A DNA stretch of 64,000 nt from Brachybacterium subflavum (GTDB taxonomy: Bacteria; Actinomycetota; Actinomycetes; Actinomycetales; Dermabacteraceae). The stretch lies in NCBI RefSeq assembly GCF_009299795.1, contig NZ_VIGP01000001.1, positions 434,001 to 498,000 on the forward strand, in the 5' to 3' direction. The translations under genes were made by a program, and so were the position numbers. Shown one piece after another: positions 7,678 through 16,361 of the stretch (positions within the stretch are counted from its first letter, which is position 1; the number at the start of each line of letters is the position of its first letter). A model generated the notes under the pieces. It was not told where the DNA came from. It searched no databases and was given only the letters and a program-made list of their open reading frames with translations.

Positions 7678-9876
7678 TCAGTCCAGCGTCACCCGGTGGA
7701 CGAGCACCGTGAACTCCTCGCCGTCCGCCGCGGCGCGCGCACGCAGGCGGCCGTCCTCCACAGCGAGCGGGACCGCGTCCAGGCGCTCGATGCCTCCGCG
7801 TCCATCGACGATCCCGAGGCTCACGCTCCTGCCGGCGGCCGAGGCCTCGAGCAGCAGGTCCACCGTGCTGGGCGCCCCCTCGCCGGACTCCGCGCGGCGC
7901 AGTCGCGCGACCGCCTGCGCCGGATCGAGGAGGGCCGACGGGCCGGGGGAGACGGGGGCCCGCACCAGCTGCTCCGCGCCCTCGCCGGCGCCGCGCCGCA
8001 CGGGCGCCGCGTCGGCCGGGCCGCGCGCACCCAGGCGCACCGCAGGACCGTCCGCCTCCCCGTCGGCCAGCGGTGAGAGGCCCGCCGCCGCGGCCAGGCG
8101 CAGGAGTGCGCGGGGCTCGCACGAGGCGATCGCGACCGTCGGCGCGAGGCGCTGCAGCCCCGCGCCCGCGGCCCCCGGCTGGGCGAGCAGCAGGGCGATC
8201 ACGTCCTCCTCGCCGGTCACGTAGGCGCGCGCGGCGCCGACGTGCACCTGGCCGAGCCGCCGCTGCTCGTCGTGCACGAGGTACTCGAGGGCCTGCGGGA
8301 GCGGGCTGCGCGAGGCCTCGCGCAGCAGTCCCAGCAGCTCCTCGGCGTCACGACCCTCCTGGAGGGCGGAGCGCACGGTCTCCGGTGTCGCGCGCAGGGT
8401 CAGAGCGCCGCCGCGGGAGACCACCTCGGTCCAGGTCTCCAGGGCGGCGAGGCGCGCGCTCGGGCGCCCGGGCACCACGATCGTGAGGTCGGCGCCCAGC
8501 AGCACCTCGTCCACGGGGGCCGGCGCGAGGTCGACGAGCGCCTCGGTGAGGCGGGCGTCGGCCGTCGGCAGATCGGCCTCCAGCACCTCCACCAGCCTCT
8601 CGCCGAGCACGGTGAGGGCGCCGGCGTCCAGGAGACCGAGCGCGGAGCCCTCCTGCCGCACGGCCGCGACGTCCCGCGCGAGGGTGCGCGCGGGCACCAG
8701 GGGGTGCCACCAGGCGAGCGCCGCGCGCAGGCCCTCCTCGGGGACATCCCTGCCGGGGTGGGCGGCGAGGATCCGCAGCAGGCGGGCGCGGCGCGCGGCG
8801 GCCTGGTCGATGCGCGTGGCCTCGGAGAGCAGGGCTCGCGGGGTGCCGGTCGCATCCGCCTCACCGGCCGCGAGGGCGAGGTGGTCCCCGTGCGCCCAGG
8901 CCAGGGCGAGCTCCGCCCAGCGGTGCTCGGGGCCGTGCTGCCACAGCTCGGCCCAGTCGGCCGTCGGCGCCCAGGTCTCGCCGTCGTGCCCGAGCAGTCC
9001 GGCGAGCCAGCCGGACTGCAGGACGGTCGCCGCCGGGGTCTCCTCGATGCCGGCGTCGGCCGCGAGGCGGCGCAGGTCGCGCTGGGGGAGGCCGCCGCGG
9101 CGCAGCACTCCGGGCGCGGTCTCGTCGTCCCACGTGAGCACGCCGTCCAGCACGCGCACGGCGTCCAGGGCCCGCTCGACGGCGCCCGCGGTGCGCGTTC
9201 CGGCGATGCGCTCGCGGATCTCCTCGCCGCCGGGATCCGGGGGATCCTGCGGGAACGACGCGAGGAGGCGGCCTCCGCGCAGGGCCAGGTGCACGCTGCG
9301 GGGGATCCGCAGGGCGGCGCCGTCGGAGACGGCGATGCCCGCCGCGAGCAGCCGGTCTGCGAGGTCGCCGCTGCCGGCCTCGAGGCGCCCCGGTGCCCAG
9401 CGCAGGCGGTCCAGTGCGGGCGCGAGCTCGCCGGGGGCGCGATGGAGGATCGCACGCGCGTCGTCGGCCGACGGATCCTCGGCATGCACGGGCGCGAGAC
9501 CCCCGGGAGAGCGCAGGCCCTCGCGCACGGCGCGCACCAGATGCAGCTCGTCCTCGCCCCACAGCAGGGCAAGAGTGCGCAGGTGCTCCAGATGCGGGGC
9601 GAGGTCGTCGGAGCGGATGCCGAGCAGGGACGCGACCTGCTCGGGCGGGGCTCCCTCGGGGAGCACCGCGAGCGCGTCGACGACGGCGAGGCGAGCGGCG
9701 TCCAGAGTGCCCAGCGCCCGACGGGCCGAGAGCGAGCCGGTCGCCCGCGCCGCGAGGGCGCCGAGTCCGTGGGGCAGCGGGCGCAGCAGATCGGGTCGGG
9801 CCCCGAGCAGGCGCTCGAGGCGGGCGTCGTCGAAGCGGCGCAGGGAGTCCGCGAGGGAACGGAGGGAGTCGGCCAT
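7678..9876 (-). CDS. Helicase-associated (XPB/Ssl2-like N-terminal) domain protein
   Basis: A 732-residue cytoplasmic protein beginning MADSLRSLADSLRRFDD and continuing with leucine-, arginine- and alanine-rich helices. The C-terminal half has the ADLTIVVPGRPSARL, LEYLVHDEQRRLGQVHVG and CEPRALLRLAAAAGL stretches typical of the actinobacterial helicase-associated (Helicase_C_3/XPB-like) family. There is no Walker A motif, so it is not itself a motor. It is commonly found in genomes with XPB, whose gene lies 4.3 kb away on the same strand; a partner role is inferred. ATG at 9876 gives the conserved start; the ribosome site is weak. Confidence 0.85.
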   Translation of the reverse strand: MADSLRSLADSLRRFDDARLERLLGARPDLLRPLPHGLGALAARATGSLSARRALGTLDAARLAVVDALAVLPEGAPPEQVASLLGIRSDDLAPHLEHLRTLALLWGEDELHLVRAVREGLRSPGGLAPVHAEDPSADDARAILHRAPGELAPALDRLRWAPGRLEAGSGDLADRLLAAGIAVSDGAALRIPRSVHLALRGGRLLASFPQDPPDPGGEEIRERIAGTRTAGAVERALDAVRVLDGVLTWDDETAPGVLRRGGLPQRDLRRLAADAGIEETPAATVLQSGWLAGLLGHDGETWAPTADWAELWQHGPEHRWAELALAWAHGDHLALAAGEADATGTPRALLSEATRIDQAAARRARLLRILAAHPGRDVPEEGLRAALAWWHPLVPARTLARDVAAVRQEGSALGLLDAGALTVLGERLVEVLEADLPTADARLTEALVDLAPAPVDEVLLGADLTIVVPGRPSARLAALETWTEVVSRGGALTLRATPETVRSALQEGRDAEELLGLLREASRSPLPQALEYLVHDEQRRLGQVHVGAARAYVTGEEDVIALLLAQPGAAGAGLQRLAPTVAIASCEPRALLRLAAAAGLSPLADGEADGPAVRLGARGPADAAPVRRGAGEGAEQLVRAPVSPGPSALLDPAQAVARLRRAESGEGAPSTVDLLLEASAAGRSVSLGIVDGRGGIERLDAVPLAVEDGRLRARAAADGEEFTVLVHRVTLD

Positions 9877-9907
9877 GGCGACACCAGCATAGGCTTGTCA
9901 CCAGCAC

Positions 9908-9981
9908 GCCCCTATAGCCCAATCGGCAGAGGCAGCCGCCTTAAAAGCGGCTCAGTGCGGGTTCGAGTCCCGCTGGGGGCA
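9908..9981 (+). tRNA. tRNA with anticodon UAA and a short variable loop (tRNA-Leu-like)
   Basis: A 74-base cloverleaf with a seven-pair acceptor stem (GCCCCTA with TGGGGGC, one G-T pair), a D-arm with GG in the loop, a five-pair anticodon stem GCCGC/GCGGC with loop CTTAAAA, a five-base variable loop TCAGT, and a T-arm with GTTCGAGTC. The anticodon is TAA, which reads the leucine codon UUA. The discriminator base is A and CCA is not encoded. The odd point is the class I shape: bacterial tRNA-Leu normally has a long variable arm. TAGGCT at 9890-9895 is a possible -10. No integrase or duplicated 3' end is nearby. Confidence 0.85.
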
Positions 9982-10005
9982 CGGACAGCTCGTCCTGGCC
10001 GGACC

Positions 10006-11550
10006 TCACGCCCGCGTGGCCCTCCCGAGCGCGGTGACGAGCACGGCGAACACTCCGGCGAAGGAGATCTGCACCCCGATGCAGGCGGCGACGGCGAGCG
10101 CCGGAGAGGTCGGCAGCGCGCCAAGCACCAGGCCGAACACCGGCACTCCGAGAGCGATGCCCACCTGCTGCAGCGTCGAGAACAGTCCGCTCGCGAGTCC
10201 CGCGAGGTCATGGCTGACGGCGCCCATGACGCTGCCGATCAGCGGCCCGTACATCGCCGCCTGGGCGATGCCGAGCACCACCAGCACGGGGCACAGCAGC
10301 ACGAGCGGCGGGTGGCCGTCGCTGCCCACGACGATCGCCGCGGTCGCCGCCAGCATGACGGCCTGGCCGGCGACTCCCGCGAGCATCACGCGGCGGGGCG
10401 TCCAGCGGGCGACGAGCGCGGGCAGCAGGGCGCTGGTGGCCACGAAGCCGGCGGCGAACACGGTCAGCACGACCGCCGTGGTGAGGGCGCCCAGATGCAG
10501 GCGCGTCTGCAGGGTGGTGGAGAAGTAGTAGACGAACCCTCCGTAGCTCGCGAAGAACACGAGCGTGAGGGCGAGGCCGAGCTGCAGGGGACGCACCCGC
10601 AGCGCCGACAGCGGCACGAGGGCGTGGGCGTCCGTGCGGCGGCGCTGCCACAGCGCGAAGGCGGCGAGCAGCACGGCCGCGAGCACCAGGAGCGCCACGA
10701 CGGCCGACGCCGCGAGCAGCGATCCCGCGCCCAGCGGCAGCACGATCGCGGCGATGGCGGCGCCCAGGAGGACCGCGCCGAGCGGGTCGAGGCGGCTGAT
10801 CCTGCTCGAGGAGGTCTCGGGGATCGCGCGCGCAGCGATCAGGGCGATGGCGGCGACGAGGGCCACGAAGCCGAAGGCGAGGCGCCATCCGGCGCCCCAC
10901 GGGTCCGCGGCGACCAGGGCGCCGGCGCCGATCTGGCCGATCGCGGTGCCGCCGCCGATCACGGAGGCGTAGGCGCCGGTCCAGCGGGCACAGGCGCGGC
11001 CGACGGTCGTGTGCTGGATCGTCGAGAGCACCTGGGGGAGGGCGAGGCCGCTCGCGACGCCCTGCAGCACCCGGCCCACGAGCAGCACGCCCGCGCCCGG
11101 TGCGAGCGCGACGAGCAGGGAGGCGGGCACGAGGGCGGCCAGGGCGATCCGGAGGATCCGGCGTCTGCCCCAGGCATCGCCGAGCCTGCCTCCGAGGACG
11201 AGCGAGGACGCGAAGCCGACGGAGAACAGGGCGACCACGAGCGTGCCGGTCGAGGCGCTGAGGCCCAGGCCGTCGACGAGCGCGGGCAGGGCGAGCGTCG
11301 AGGAGCCGAAGATCAGGTTGCCGGTGATCGCGGCGGCGAGGAGCACGACCCCTCCGGCGCCCAGGGGCGTGCTCGTCGGCTCGAGGGGTGGGCCGGTCGT
11401 CGGCTCTAGGGGTGGGCCGGTCGTCGGGTCGGCCGACGGGCCGGCCGACGGGTCGACCCGCACCGGCGGGTCCGAGCTCAGGACGATCGGATCGGAGGGG
11501 GAGCCCGGCGCGGTCGGGGTGCGCGGCGCGGAAGCGGTGCTGCATGACAT
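10006..11550 (-). CDS. MFS transporter, drug-efflux type
   Basis: A 514-residue integral membrane transporter. Residues 1-55 are a cytoplasmic Pro/Ser/Thr-rich head that contains a direct repeat (TTGPPLEP twice). The membrane core has 12 to 14 helices, with the MFS motif A variant GGRLGDAWGRRR between helices 2 and 3 and the antiporter-like stretch GGGTAIGQIGAG in helix 5. This fits a proton-driven small-molecule exporter of the QacA/EmrB or AraJ type; the substrate is not evident. It is divergent from an MmyB-like regulator with only 57 bases between starts, so that regulator probably controlled it. The regulator gene is broken, which may leave this pump deregulated. Confidence 0.88.
   Translation of the reverse strand: MSCSTASAPRTPTAPGSPSDPIVLSSDPPVRVDPSAGPSADPTTGPPLEPTTGPPLEPTSTPLGAGGVVLLAAAITGNLIFGSSTLALPALVDGLGLSASTGTLVVALFSVGFASSLVLGGRLGDAWGRRRILRIALAALVPASLLVALAPGAGVLLVGRVLQGVASGLALPQVLSTIQHTTVGRACARWTGAYASVIGGGTAIGQIGAGALVAADPWGAGWRLAFGFVALVAAIALIAARAIPETSSSRISRLDPLGAVLLGAAIAAIVLPLGAGSLLAASAVVALLVLAAVLLAAFALWQRRRTDAHALVPLSALRVRPLQLGLALTLVFFASYGGFVYYFSTTLQTRLHLGALTTAVVLTVFAAGFVATSALLPALVARWTPRRVMLAGVAGQAVMLAATAAIVVGSDGHPPLVLLCPVLVVLGIAQAAMYGPLIGSVMGAVSHDLAGLASGLFSTLQQVGIALGVPVFGLVLGALPTSPALAVAACIGVQISFAGVFAVLVTALGRATRA
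11374..11421. repeat. 24-bp tandem direct repeat inside the MFS gene
   Basis: Two consecutive 24-base units (11374-11397 and 11398-11421) differ at one base and encode the repeated octapeptide in the N-terminal head of the transporter. The unit length keeps the frame, so copy-number change would only lengthen or shorten the head. A partly related GC-rich stretch follows to about 11460. Confidence 0.8.
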
Positions 11551-11607
11551 GGGTCCATCTGACCCCCGATCTATCCAGGTATCCAGATGCCCTTTATCCT
11601 GGTACTC
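11551..11607. promoter_or_regulatory. Divergent promoter/operator of the MFS-regulator pair
   Basis: The short gap carries three copies of TATCC(A/T)G at 11572-11578, 11580-11586 and 11595-11601. Reading right, TATCCT at 11595-11600 is a good -10 seven bases before the ATG at 11608, which would make the regulator transcript leaderless. The repeated motif is a candidate binding site for the divergent regulator. Confidence 0.5.
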
Positions 11608-12636
11608 ATGGTGCTCGCCTCCCGCCCCGCCTCCGCCCGGACGAGTGCAGAATCCTCCGCGCCGTCCGCGGCTTCATCCTCTGCCTCCTCTGCCTCCTCT
11701 GCCTCCTCTGCCTCCGCATCGGCGCGCGCTGAGCTCGCGGGATTCCTGCGCAGCCGACGCGAGCGCCTCACCCCGGACCGTGTGGGACTGCCGCCGGGCG
11801 GGCGCCGCCGCACGCCCGGCCTGCGCCGCGAAGAGGTCGCGATGCTCTCCGGCATCGGCGTGACCTGGTACACCTGACTCGAGCAGGGCCGCGACATCAC
11901 CCCGTCCACCCAGGTCCTCGACGCCCTCGGCCGGGCGCTGCTGCTGGATCCCGACGAGCGCGCGCACCTGCACCTGCTCGCGACCGGCTCCCGGCCGGAC
12001 GACGTCGGCGACCTCGCCGGCTGCAGCGTCGTCACCGCCGATCATGTGGAGCTGCTCGCGCGCTTCGAGGGCGTCCCCGCCTGCATCCAGACGGCGAAGT
12101 TCGACATCCTCGCTGCGAACGCGACCTACCGCTTCCTGATCTCCGACATCGACGAGGGGCCGCTCGAGGACCGCAGCTGCATGGTCCGCGCCTTCCTCGA
12201 TCCCGTCTGGCGCGCCGCCTACGACGACTGGGAGTCGACCACGGCCCGCATGGTCGCACGTCTGCGCGCAGCCATGCCCTCCCACCTCGACGACCCGAGC
12301 TGGACCGGCCTCGTGGAGCGCATGCGCACGAGCTCCGAGCGCTTCGACGAGCTCTGGCAGCGCCACGACCTGACCCGGGAGGGCGCGCGCGACCAGGTCT
12401 TCCATCTCCCGCGCGCGGGCGACGCGACGGTCCGCTTCACGCGCCTGTACCTCGACGAGGCGGCGAGCGTGCACCTGAACGTCCTGCAGCCCGTCGGCGC
12501 GGAGGACGCCCGGCGCCTGGCCTGCCTCGCGCCGTCCGACGCTCCCCACGTCACCATGCGCCCCGCGCTCGCCGAGCGCCTGGCGGAGGAGCTGGGCGGA
12601 CGCGACGGCGGGCGGCTGGGAGAATACGCCGCATGA
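11608..12636 (+). pseudogene. MmyB-like HTH regulator interrupted by one in-frame TGA
   Basis: The reading frame from ATG 11608 (or 11587) to the stop at 12634-12636 is open except for a single TGA at 11875-11877. The N-terminal part has a Ser/Ala repeat and an XRE-type helix-turn-helix reading TPGLRREEVAMLSGIGVTWYT. The frame then resumes with LEQGRDITPSTQVLDALGRALLLDPDER and a MmyB-type ligand-binding domain ending RLAEELGG. Family members have Trp where the TGA stands (YTWLEQGR), so this is a TGG to TGA change with no frameshift. Without readthrough the product lacks the second half of the HTH and the whole sensor domain. The last bases overlap the yggS start. A sequencing error or UGA readthrough are the alternatives. 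Confidence 0.85.
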
Positions 12637-13385
12637 CCTCCGCCCACTCCCCGTCGGCAGCCGATCTCGACACGGGCCTCGACGCACACCTCGACGGCGT
12701 CCTGGCGCGCCTGGACGCCGCCGCCGAGCGCGCGGGCCGCGACCCCCGCGAGATCCTCGTCCTGCTGGCCACCAAGACCCGCACCGCCGCCGAGATCGCG
12801 GACGCCGTGCGCGCCGTGCACGCCCGCGGCCGCCGCGTCGCGGTGGGGGAGAACCGCGCCCAGGAGATCGCCGTCCACGAGGACCCCGCGCTCGCCGCCC
12901 TCGAGTCCGAGCTCTCGGTGCCGCGCCACTTCATCGGCCGGCTGCAGCGCAACAAGGCCCGCGACGTCGTCGCCTTCGCCTCGCTGGTCCACAGCGTCGA
13001 CCGGCCCGAGATCATCGACGCGCTCGCGCGCCGCGCAGAGCTCGCGGGCCTCGAGCGCGAGGTGCTCGTCCAGGTCAACACCTCGGGCGAGGACTCCAAG
13101 GGCGGCTTCGCCCCGGAGGCCGACGCCCTCGCCGCGGCGGTCGCGCAGATCCGCGACACCGGCGTCCTGCGGCCCGCAGGCCTGATGACGATCGGCGCGC
13201 ACACGAGCGAGGAGACCGCCGTGCGCGCATCCCTGCGCCGCCTGCGCACCCTGCGCGAAGAGCTCGCCGATCCCGCCCTCGTCGAGCTCTCGATGGGCAT
13301 GAGCGCCGACCTCGAGATCGCTGTCGAGGAGGGCGCGACCATCGTGCGCCTCGGATCGGCCGTGTTCGGACCGCGCGCGGTCTGA
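12633..13385 (+). CDS. yggS: YggS/PROSC-family pyridoxal phosphate-binding protein
   Basis: A 250-residue cytoplasmic protein of the PLP homeostasis family (COG0325). The PLP lysine lies in LLATKTR (residue 48), the conserved GENRAQE motif follows near residue 71, HFIGRLQRNKARD and HSVDR are the typical family blocks, and SMGMSADLEIAVEEGATIVRLGSAVFG is the usual phosphate-binding end. Family members buffer PLP and affect amino-acid and vitamin B6 balance; they do not show strong enzyme activity. The ATG overlaps the end of the broken regulator by four bases. Confidence 0.95.
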   Translation: MTSAHSPSAADLDTGLDAHLDGVLARLDAAAERAGRDPREILVLLATKTRTAAEIADAVRAVHARGRRVAVGENRAQEIAVHEDPALAALESELSVPRHFIGRLQRNKARDVVAFASLVHSVDRPEIIDALARRAELAGLEREVLVQVNTSGEDSKGGFAPEADALAAAVAQIRDTGVLRPAGLMTIGAHTSEETAVRASLRRLRTLREELADPALVELSMGMSADLEIAVEEGATIVRLGSAVFGPRAV

Positions 13386-13480
13386 CGGGCGGGCCGCGCC
13401 AGGCCGACGGTCAGCGGGTCCCATCAGGACTCCATCAGAGGCCCGTCAGTCGGCAGCCTCCCGCCGTGGCCCCGCCCGGG

Positions 13481-14572
13481 TCACTCCGGGCCGACGAGGG
13501 CCGTGGGCAGTCCGTACTCGTGCTCGAGCACCTCGCAGGCCGCGCCCACGGCGATGAGGTCCGTGCCGCGCGTGGAGAGCATGACCTCCACATGCACCCA
13601 GGGCTCCTCGCGCAGGCCCTCCTCGAGAGCGCGGCGGATCGCCTCCATCATCGGCTCGTGGTGCGCGTACACGGTGCGGCCGCCGAGCACCACCCTGTCC
13701 ACGTCCACCAGGCGCACCAGGTCAAGCACGATCGTGGCGAGCACGCGCGCGGCGTCCTCGATGTCGCCGCGCTCGAGGGAGGCCATGAACTCCGCCTGCG
13801 CGCAGCCGCGTCGTCCGCACTCGCAGGCCACCCCGTCCATCCGCACCACCGTGTGTCCGACCTCGCCTGAGTGCGAGTGGGCGCCGCGCACGATCGCGCC
13901 GTCGAGGCTCAGGCTCGCCCCCAGCCCGTCCTCGACGAGCACCAGGGCGGCATTGCGCAGCAGCCCGGGCTGGGACCAGGTCTCTCCCACGATCGCGGCG
14001 CGCGAGTCGTGGTCCAGCAGCACCGGCATGCCGAGCGCCTCGACGAGCATCCGGCGGATCTCCGCTCCGCGCCACGGGTCGGGGGCCGACGTCCCGCGGT
14101 AGATCCCGCCGGCGACGTCGACGGGCCCGGGCATGCCGACGCCGACGCCCAGCAGCAGGCCCTCGCCGAGGCCGGTCAGCTCACGGGCCTGCGCGGCGAG
14201 GGTCTCGATGAGCTCGGGGACGGGCTGGCGGTGCCCGATCTCGATCTCGCGATGGGCGACGACCTCCCCGGTGAGGTCCGCGACCGCGCCGCGCACGCGG
14301 GTGCGGGTGAGGTGCAGCCCGATCGCCCGGCGCGAGGAGGGCACGATCCGATAGAGGGTGGTCGGCTTGCCGGGGCCGGAGATGATCGAGCCCGCGCCCG
14401 CCATCAGCCCGCGCTCCATGAGGCGGCCCAGGATCTTGGAGATGGCCTGCGGCGTGACCCCGAGCGCCTCGGCGAGATCGGCGCGGGAGACCGGCTCGCC
14501 GCGGCGGGCGACCGCGAGCACCGCGGCGTCGTGCGCGCCTGCGACGCGGTCCAGAGGGGTGCTCGGTCTCAC
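13481..14572 (-). CDS. ROK-family transcriptional regulator
   Basis: A 363-residue regulator. The N-terminal winged helix-turn-helix (about 10-65) reads SRADLAEALGVTPQAISKILGRLMERGL. The ROK domain follows, with the LLGVGVGMPGPVD sugar/phosphate motif and a zinc site CECGRRGCAQAEF preceded by HSGEVGHTVV. Such proteins are usually sugar-responsive repressors acting near their own gene. The start is GTG 14572, after GGGAGGA; the ATG eight bases further upstream is out of frame. It is divergent from the MFS gene at 14748, and a ROK-type operator candidate lies between them, so control of that transporter is likely. Confidence 0.9.
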   Translation of the reverse strand: MRPSTPLDRVAGAHDAAVLAVARRGEPVSRADLAEALGVTPQAISKILGRLMERGLMAGAGSIISGPGKPTTLYRIVPSSRRAIGLHLTRTRVRGAVADLTGEVVAHREIEIGHRQPVPELIETLAAQARELTGLGEGLLLGVGVGMPGPVDVAGGIYRGTSAPDPWRGAEIRRMLVEALGMPVLLDHDSRAAIVGETWSQPGLLRNAALVLVEDGLGASLSLDGAIVRGAHSHSGEVGHTVVRMDGVACECGRRGCAQAEFMASLERGDIEDAARVLATIVLDLVRLVDVDRVVLGGRTVYAHHEPMMEAIRRALEEGLREEPWVHVEVMLSTRGTDLIAVGAACEVLEHEYGLPTALVGPE

Positions 14573-14631
14573 CGCTCCATCCTCCCACGCGGGTGTGATG
14601 CGGATCAGTGAACCCGATCGGCCCAGACCCC

Positions 14632-14661
14632 TTGACGTAACGCAACAGCGTTTGCTTATTC
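14632..14661 (+). promoter_or_regulatory. Promoter with inverted-repeat operator upstream of the MFS gene
   Basis: TTGACG (14632-14637) and TTATTC (14656-14661) are separated by 18 bases and form a good vegetative-type promoter. The spacer contains the inverted repeat AACGC-AACA-GCGTT (14639-14652). A repressor bound there would block the promoter; the divergent ROK regulator is the obvious candidate. Confidence 0.55.
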
Positions 14662-14747
14662 TTGTGCACCGGGTGATGGAGCCCGTCCGCAACCGCCCCC
14701 ACCGACCAGCGACCACCGCTCCACCCGCACAGCTTCGAGGTTCTGCC

Positions 14748-16118
14748 ATGACCACTGCCACCATCGCCCCCGCGGCGCCCGACCAGATCAGCCCGGCCCG
14801 TCGTCGGCTCGCCCTGTTCGCCCTCGCGCTGGGCGGCTTCGGCATCGGCGGCTCCGAGTTCGTCTCCATGGGCCTGCTGCCCGGGATCGCCCACGGACTG
14901 CTGCCCGACCTCATGGCCTCCGACCCCGAGACCGGCATCGCCCGGGCCGGGATCGCGATCTCCGCCTACGCGCTGGGCGTGGTCGTCGGCGCCCCGATCC
15001 TCGCGCTGCTCTCGGTGCGCTGGAGCCGCTCGTCGATGATCGTCGCGCTCGCCGGCGCGCTCGCCCTGGGCACCCTGCTCTCCGCGGCCATGCCCACCTT
15101 CGAGCTCACCGTCGCCGCGCGCTTCCTCGCCGGCATCCCTCACGGCGCATACTTCGGCGTCGCCTCCCTGCTCGCCGCCTCCCTGATGGGCCCCGGCAGC
15201 CAGGGCAAGGGCGTCGCGCTCGCGCTCTCCGGTCTCACGGTCGCGAACCTGCTGGGCGTCCCCGTGCTCACCGCGATCGGCCAGGCCGCCGGGTGGCGCG
15301 CCGTCTACATCGTGCTGACCGGCGTCTTCCTGGTGACAGTCCTCGCCCTGCGCGCGACCATCCCCGCCCACGAGAAGCCCATCGGCCGCCGCATGGTCGA
15401 CGAGCTCGTGGCCCTGCGCCGCGTCCAGCTGTGGATCGTCATGGGCATCGCCGCGGTCGGCTTCGCCGGGTCCTTCGCCGTGTTCAGCTACGTCTCAGAC
15501 ATCACCACGCAGGTGACCGGCGCCCCCGAGAGCGCGGTGCCGTGGGTGCTCGTCGCCGCCGGCCTCGGCATGACGATCGGCAACGTGGTGGGCGGCGCGG
15601 GCGCCGACCGTTCCCTGCAGCGCACGCTCATGGTCGGATTCCCCGGCTTCATCCTCGCGCTCGTGCTGCTGTTCGCCGTCGCCCACACCAACCTGGTCGC
15701 CCTCATGGTCGCGTTCTTCCTGGTGAACCTCGCCAACGCCTCCCTGAACCCGGCCATGCAGACCTGGCTCATCGGCATCGCCCGGCGCTCCGAGGTGCTC
15801 GGCGCCTCGCTCAACCACGCCGCGTTCAACGTCGCCAACGCGCTCGGCGCGGGCCTGGGCGGCGCCGTCATCGCCGCGGGCTTCGGCTACCGCTCCACCA
15901 TGGTCGTCGCACTCGTGCTCGCGATCACCGGCTTCGCGATGGTCTCCGCGACCCTCGTGGCCCTGCGGGTGCGCGCCCGTCGCCGCCTGGAGATGCTGCG
16001 CGCCACCGAGTTCACCACCACCGGCGCCATCGAGGCGATCGACGAGGACGCCGCCCCCGCGGCCGAGTCGGAGGATGTCGCCGAGGAGGCCGTCGCCCGC
16101 CCCGTCGCCGTCGGCTGA
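14748..16118 (+). CDS. MFS transporter, AraJ/DHA1 type
   Basis: A 456-residue transporter with about 12 helices. It shows the DHA1 layout: GGFGIGGSEFVSMGLLPGIA in helix 1 (the AraJ/sugar-efflux pattern), VVVGAPILALLSVRWSRSS for helices 2-3, and ARFLAGIPHGAYFGVASLLAA in helix 4, where the conserved RFL.G.PHG motif of AraJ-like exporters is intact. The acidic C-terminal tail after residue 425 is cytoplasmic. ATG 14748 follows CGAGG. It is divergent from a ROK regulator, which suggests sugar- or glycoside-linked export; the substrate is unknown. A 38-bp palindrome beyond its end probably terminates transcription. Confidence 0.88.
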   Translation: MTTATIAPAAPDQISPARRRLALFALALGGFGIGGSEFVSMGLLPGIAHGLLPDLMASDPETGIARAGIAISAYALGVVVGAPILALLSVRWSRSSMIVALAGALALGTLLSAAMPTFELTVAARFLAGIPHGAYFGVASLLAASLMGPGSQGKGVALALSGLTVANLLGVPVLTAIGQAAGWRAVYIVLTGVFLVTVLALRATIPAHEKPIGRRMVDELVALRRVQLWIVMGIAAVGFAGSFAVFSYVSDITTQVTGAPESAVPWVLVAAGLGMTIGNVVGGAGADRSLQRTLMVGFPGFILALVLLFAVAHTNLVALMVAFFLVNLANASLNPAMQTWLIGIARRSEVLGASLNHAAFNVANALGAGLGGAVIAAGFGYRSTMVVALVLAITGFAMVSATLVALRVRARRRLEMLRATEFTTTGAIEAIDEDAAPAAESEDVAEEAVARPVAVG

Positions 16119-16194
16119 CCCGACCTCGTCGGCTGACCCGGCGCCTGCTCCGCGGGCCCCGCGACCCGCGGCTCACTGTCGCCGACCGGCCTCC

Positions 16195-16232
16195 AGCGAA
16201 CACCCGTGCCGTATACGGCACGGGTGTTCGCT
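16195..16232. terminator. 38-bp perfect palindrome, likely terminator of the MFS gene
   Basis: Arms 16195-16213 and 16214-16232 are exact complements with no spacer (centre GTATAC). As RNA it folds into a 17-base-pair stem with a four-base loop. It is 76 bases past the MFS stop and precedes the next rightward promoter, as expected for a terminator. Confidence 0.75.
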
Positions 16233-16234
16233 AT

Positions 16235-16281
16235 GCGCCGGCCGATGACGCGCGCCGGCCGATGACGCGCGCCGGCTGACG
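16235..16281. repeat. 17-bp tandem repeat after the terminator
   Basis: Two exact copies of GCGCCGGCCGATGACGC (16235-16251, 16252-16268) are followed by a partial, diverged third copy to 16281. It is non-coding. The rest of the gap 16119-16463 holds the palindrome just before it and the promoter region of the next operon. Confidence 0.8.
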
Positions 16282-16361
16282 GGTCGCGCCGACCGACGGG
16301 TCGCGACGTGCCACGAGCGGCCGCCCCGTCGCCGGCCGTGCCCGAGCGGACGTAATCCCCC

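Noticed and set aside
9908..9981. tRNA gene as an integration site for a mobile element
   Set aside because: No integrase gene, no repeated 3' tRNA fragment and no change of composition on either side.
8242..11409. 1055-codon open frame on the plus strand across the helicase-associated and MFS genes
   Set aside because: It is a shadow of two real minus-strand genes and spans the tRNA; its product is low-complexity Arg/Gly/Glu. Other long antisense frames (for example 34200-38216 and 41780-45229 beyond 43018) were dropped for the same reason.
11676..11730. Frameshift caused by the CCTCTG repeat in the MmyB-like gene
   Set aside because: The frame is the same before and after the repeat, and the only interruption is the in-frame TGA further on.
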